From Bacteroidales bacterium UBA6207 (GTDB taxonomy: Bacteria > Bacteroidota > Bacteroidia > Bacteroidales > F082), in NCBI GenBank assembly GCA_002421995.1, contig DISP01000047.1, forward strand, positions 1 through 10,181: a stretch of 10,181 nucleotides of DNA, in the 5' to 3' direction. The translations under genes and the position numbers were made by a program. The notes under the pieces are model-generated. The model did not search any database and had not been told where the DNA came from. It was given only the letters and a program-made list of their open reading frames with translations. Position 1 is the stretch's first letter; every line of letters begins with the position of its first letter. Positions 7,858-10,181 of the stretch are shown here, in pieces.

Positions 7858-8181
7858 TGGTTCGGCAGCTGCATCTTGTCTGTTTCCTTGCCTGGGATAG
7901 AAAACTACTTTATCACCAATCTGAATCTCAGCTGTTCCCACCCGGGTGCAAACACAAGATATCGAAGATTTATTCAAAACGATCAAAGCCCTTGTTGCGG
8001 CATTTTCACCATTAACAAAATACAAAGTATCACCGGTATTAATTTCGCGTGTGCTTGGAAACCTGACATAAACCTGTGCATTGGAAAGATAGGAAACCGA
8101 TCCTTCAATAGTCTGTGCATGCAGGCAGGGAACAATACCCAACAGAAAGAATATGATTGTCCAAAGAATGCCAGTTTTCAT
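7855..8181 (-). CDS. Secreted small beta-domain (SH3-like) protein, probably the 5' part of the split barrel gene
   Basis: 108 residues with a clear signal peptide: basic start MKTG, hydrophobic core at 5-18, and cleavage predicted after A22 in LHA-Q, a form frequent in Bacteroidota. The mature part (23 to about 94) is beta-rich with two Gly-Asp turns, INTGDTLYF and IQIGDKVVF, resembling bacterial SH3-like or FlgT-type domains. It has two cysteines (CVC) but no haem motif. The last residues, RQDAAAEP, look like the beginning of a flexible linker, and after the TAA the same frame goes on with PPAAA into the barrel. It starts 6 bases after the multiheme cytochrome stop, so the two are surely co-transcribed. 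As a stand-alone protein it would be a small periplasmic protein of unknown role; as the N-terminus of the barrel it would be a periplasmic plug or docking domain. Confidence 0.72.
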   Translation of the reverse strand: MKTGILWTIIFFLLGIVPCLHAQTIEGSVSYLSNAQVYVRFPSTREINTGDTLYFVNGENAATRALIVLNKSSISCVCTRVGTAEIQIGDKVVFYPRQGNRQDAAAEP

Positions 8182-8187
8182 ATCAAT

Positions 8188-10181
8188 CTATTTAACGTCT
8201 CGGAATAATCTATGATTCAACCTCTTGTCGCCTTCGCCATTTGGATGACATTCAAGACATGCGTTCGAATTCCACACATAACCTGAAACATCATCATGCT
8301 CGTCAGCCATCTCAGCCTGATTGTGTTCATGGCAATCAATGCAGCTGAATACACTGTAATTCGATGGATTGGTGTGGCAATCAGAGCAAAGATTCCAGGC
8401 TCTTTGATGCTCACCCGAATAAATGGGAAAATACAGGGCATCATGATTGAAAGTTGAGGGCGTCCATACCGCCTCATTGTGACATGTGAGACATTCGGTC
8501 GGAAACTGTGCACTTGCATGAGGAGGGTTCACTGCTTGGTTGTAATCCTGTTCATGACAGCCAAAACAGGTATTTGGTGTTGAGGTGTAATTACCGTTGT
8601 GACATTGCACACATTCATTGGAAATTGTTTGATGAGCCCCCTGCAAAACATAATAGTTGTTGTGAATAGGGAAAACAGCAGGTGACCAAGTGGGTTGTGT
8701 TGTGTGACAATTATCACAATCTGAAGGAATATTGAGTGCCGGATGGTTGGGGTTGACAGATTGATTGTATTCTACATTGTGGCATTCGGCACATACAGTT
8801 GTTGTGCCACTATAGCCAGAACTATGACATTCAGCGCATCCTGCGGCAATATGTGCCCCGGTCAATGGAAATGCTGTTTGGCTGTGGTCAAATGCTCCTT
8901 CACCCTCCCCTGTAGGATGGCAGGCATAGCAAGCCTCCGAAGCATATGCATATCCACTTATGCCTGCATGTTCACTGTCTGTTTCGGATTGATTATGCTC
9001 ATGGCAGTCAATACAGCTGAAAAATGCATAGTTGTCAGGACTTGTATGACATTCCACACAGTTTTGCCATTCGCCCTGATGACTACCGCTGTAAACAGGA
9101 AAATACTGCAGATCATGGTCGAAAGTAGCTGGAGTCCAGGCATTCTCACTATGACATTGTTCACAGCTGGTAGAAAATTGTACTGCCTGATGTGGTGGAT
9201 TGGTGGTTTGGTTATAAGCTTCAGAATGACAGCTAAAACAAGTGTTGGGACTATTGACATAATTACCTTCGTGACAGTCAAAACAGTTGCTGGCAATGCG
9301 TTGGTGCGCCCCGGCCAATGGATAGTAGTTATTGTGTTGCGAAAAGCTGGCAGGTTGCCAGTCGGTATTTGTTGTGTGGCATGAAGCACAATCCTGACTG
9401 AAGCCCAGCTCGGTATGATTTGGGTTGATGGCCTCGTTAAATTGCTGGAGATGACAGCTATGGCATTCATTCGATGTGCCATTGTATCCGGATATGTGAC
9501 AATCAGAACAGATCACAGTATTATGAGCACCCGTCAATGGGAAAGAGGTTGTGTTATGGTCAAAAATTTTATCCCCGTCACCACTTGGGTGGCACTCAAA
9601 ACACGCCTTGCTGTCGTACACATAACCATTTACACCGCCATGCTCCTCGTTCATGTCAGATTGGTTGTGTTCATGACAACCAGTACAGCTAAACTGACCA
9701 AAATCACTGCTGTTGGAATGACAATCCGTACAACTTTCCCATTCTCCTTTGTGCTTGCCCGAATAGATTGGAAAAAACTGCCCGTCATGATTGGGAAAAG
9801 TGGCTGGTTTCCAATCAGGACTAAAGTCGTGGCATTCATTGCATTGAGTTGCGAACCCAACAGCTTGATGGTTTGGATTGAGGGCTTGCTGGTAGTCAGT
9901 AAGATGGCAGCTGCTGCATTCCTGTGAGATGCTGTTATAAGGTTGTCCCTGAATATGGCATTGTGCGCAATCAATGTTATGGCTTTCGATGAGTGGAAAA
10001 AATGCATGGTTTATTCCTGCACCTCCCCAGCTAAATGCATTGATGTTGTGGCAATCAACACAATTTGTTGAGTAATTTCCTGCAATATGATCAGGTGCTT
10101 TTGCATTCATATAATCTGTTTCATGGCATGAAAAGCAATCTGTTGGCAGAGGGTCATACCTCAATCCGGAGGCGTCGGTGT
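8188..10181 (-). CDS. Very large multiheme cytochrome c, 5' end outside the window
   Basis: Residues are numbered here from the TTG at 10164. The 658 residues from there to the TAG at 8188-8190 contain 26 CXXCH haem c sites, the first at residue 10 and the last at 636, one per 25 residues. The frame stays open for five more full codons to the window edge, so the TTG is probably an internal Leu and the true start and signal peptide are outside. The sequence repeats every 224 residues (FPLTGAH at 208 and 432; CIDCHEHNQ-like at 160, 384, 608). Each unit holds three haem triplets of about 75 residues. Non-motif His in GAH, NPNH/NPPH and FDH are placed to be distal ligands, so the haems are probably bis-His. 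The product is secreted, as cytochromes c mature outside the cytoplasm; it could be periplasmic or on the cell surface. Its neighbours suggest long-range electron transfer across the outer membrane. Confidence 0.92.
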   Translation of the reverse strand, partial: TDASGLRYDPLPTDCFSCHETDYMNAKAPDHIAGNYSTNCVDCHNINAFSWGGAGINHAFFPLIESHNIDCAQCHIQGQPYNSISQECSSCHLTDYQQALNPNHQAVGFATQCNECHDFSPDWKPATFPNHDGQFFPIYSGKHKGEWESCTDCHSNSSDFGQFSCTGCHEHNQSDMNEEHGGVNGYVYDSKACFECHPSGDGDKIFDHNTTSFPLTGAHNTVICSDCHISGYNGTSNECHSCHLQQFNEAINPNHTELGFSQDCASCHTTNTDWQPASFSQHNNYYPLAGAHQRIASNCFDCHEGNYVNSPNTCFSCHSEAYNQTTNPPHQAVQFSTSCEQCHSENAWTPATFDHDLQYFPVYSGSHQGEWQNCVECHTSPDNYAFFSCIDCHEHNQSETDSEHAGISGYAYASEACYACHPTGEGEGAFDHSQTAFPLTGAHIAAGCAECHSSGYSGTTTVCAECHNVEYNQSVNPNHPALNIPSDCDNCHTTQPTWSPAVFPIHNNYYVLQGAHQTISNECVQCHNGNYTSTPNTCFGCHEQDYNQAVNPPHASAQFPTECLTCHNEAVWTPSTFNHDALYFPIYSGEHQRAWNLCSDCHTNPSNYSVFSCIDCHEHNQAEMADEHDDVSGYVWNSNACLECHPNGEGDKRLNHRLFRDVK
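8212..10181 (-). repeat. 672-base coding tandem repeat (224 residues) in the multiheme cytochrome
   Basis: Three units in transcription order: 10181-9544 (partial), 9543-8872 and 8871 to about 8212. The two fuller units align without gaps, and about 120 of 224 residues are identical by hand count. The first differs by small compensating indels: haem motifs at 66, 83 and 108 where 70, 85 and 110 would be expected. The DNA of the units has diverged clearly, so this is an old duplication. Inside each unit the haem motifs follow spacings of 15, 25 and 35 residues, giving a sub-repeat of about 75 residues with three haems. Confidence 0.85.

Noticed and set aside
8743..9927. Long plus-strand open frames opposite the multiheme cytochrome
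   Set aside because: They are antisense shadows. Their Cys/Met/Val-rich sequences mirror the repeated haem motifs of the minus strand and show no domain of their own.
10162..10164. TTG as the start of the multiheme cytochrome
   Set aside because: The frame is open upstream to the edge (Thr-Asp-Ala-Ser-Gly), there is no signal peptide after the TTG, and the haem array is already under way. The first partial codon (xAC) would even fit the His of another haem motif outside the window.
8212..10181. Periodic DNA repeats that might suggest a CRISPR array or non-coding tandem repeat
   Set aside because: The period is 672 bases, a multiple of three. The units differ in DNA but keep the haem motifs, so it is a protein repeat.

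Overview
The window looks like Bacteroidota DNA. The evidence is a moderate to low GC content by eye, ATG starts without clear Shine-Dalgarno sequences, a signal peptide ending in Ala-Gln, a CzcA-type pump that seems to continue into a fused second domain, and a histidine kinase/regulator pair of the kind seen beside metal pumps in that phylum. No rRNA, tRNA, mobile element or CRISPR array is visible. Every gene is on the minus strand, so transcription runs from right to left. No gap between genes is longer than about 80 bases.

Right part (10181 to 6568), an electron-transfer block. It starts with the 3' part of a very large multiheme cytochrome c. There are 26 CXXCH motifs in the visible 663 codons, in a 224-residue repeat built from three modules of about 75 residues. 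Six bases later comes a secreted protein with a small beta-rich (SH3-like) domain. It ends at a TAA, and the same frame then continues open into an outer-membrane beta-barrel that has no signal peptide of its own. The two pieces look like one gene split by a single stop codon. A multiheme cytochrome next to an outer-membrane barrel recalls the porin-cytochrome conduits of extracellular electron transfer.

Middle part (6567 to 3250), a regulatory and redox operon. An 81-base gap holds a direct repeat of the PmrA/QseB type. It precedes an OmpR-family response regulator, a histidine kinase (4-base overlap), a diheme c-type lipoprotein (4-base overlap) and a b561-type membrane cytochrome b (14-base gap). 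The cytochrome b and the lipoprotein could take electrons from quinol into the periplasm.

Left part (3192 to 1), metal efflux. A CzcA-type RND pump starts 57 bases after the cytochrome b gene. It is open at the window edge, and its last residues look like the start of a fused TolC-like outer-membrane factor.

A possible reading, which is inference: electrons pass from quinol through cytochrome b and the diheme lipoprotein to the large cytochrome and the barrel at the outer membrane, while the two-component system controls this set, the pump, or both. Whether the electron-transfer block still works depends on the in-frame stop at 7855-7857.
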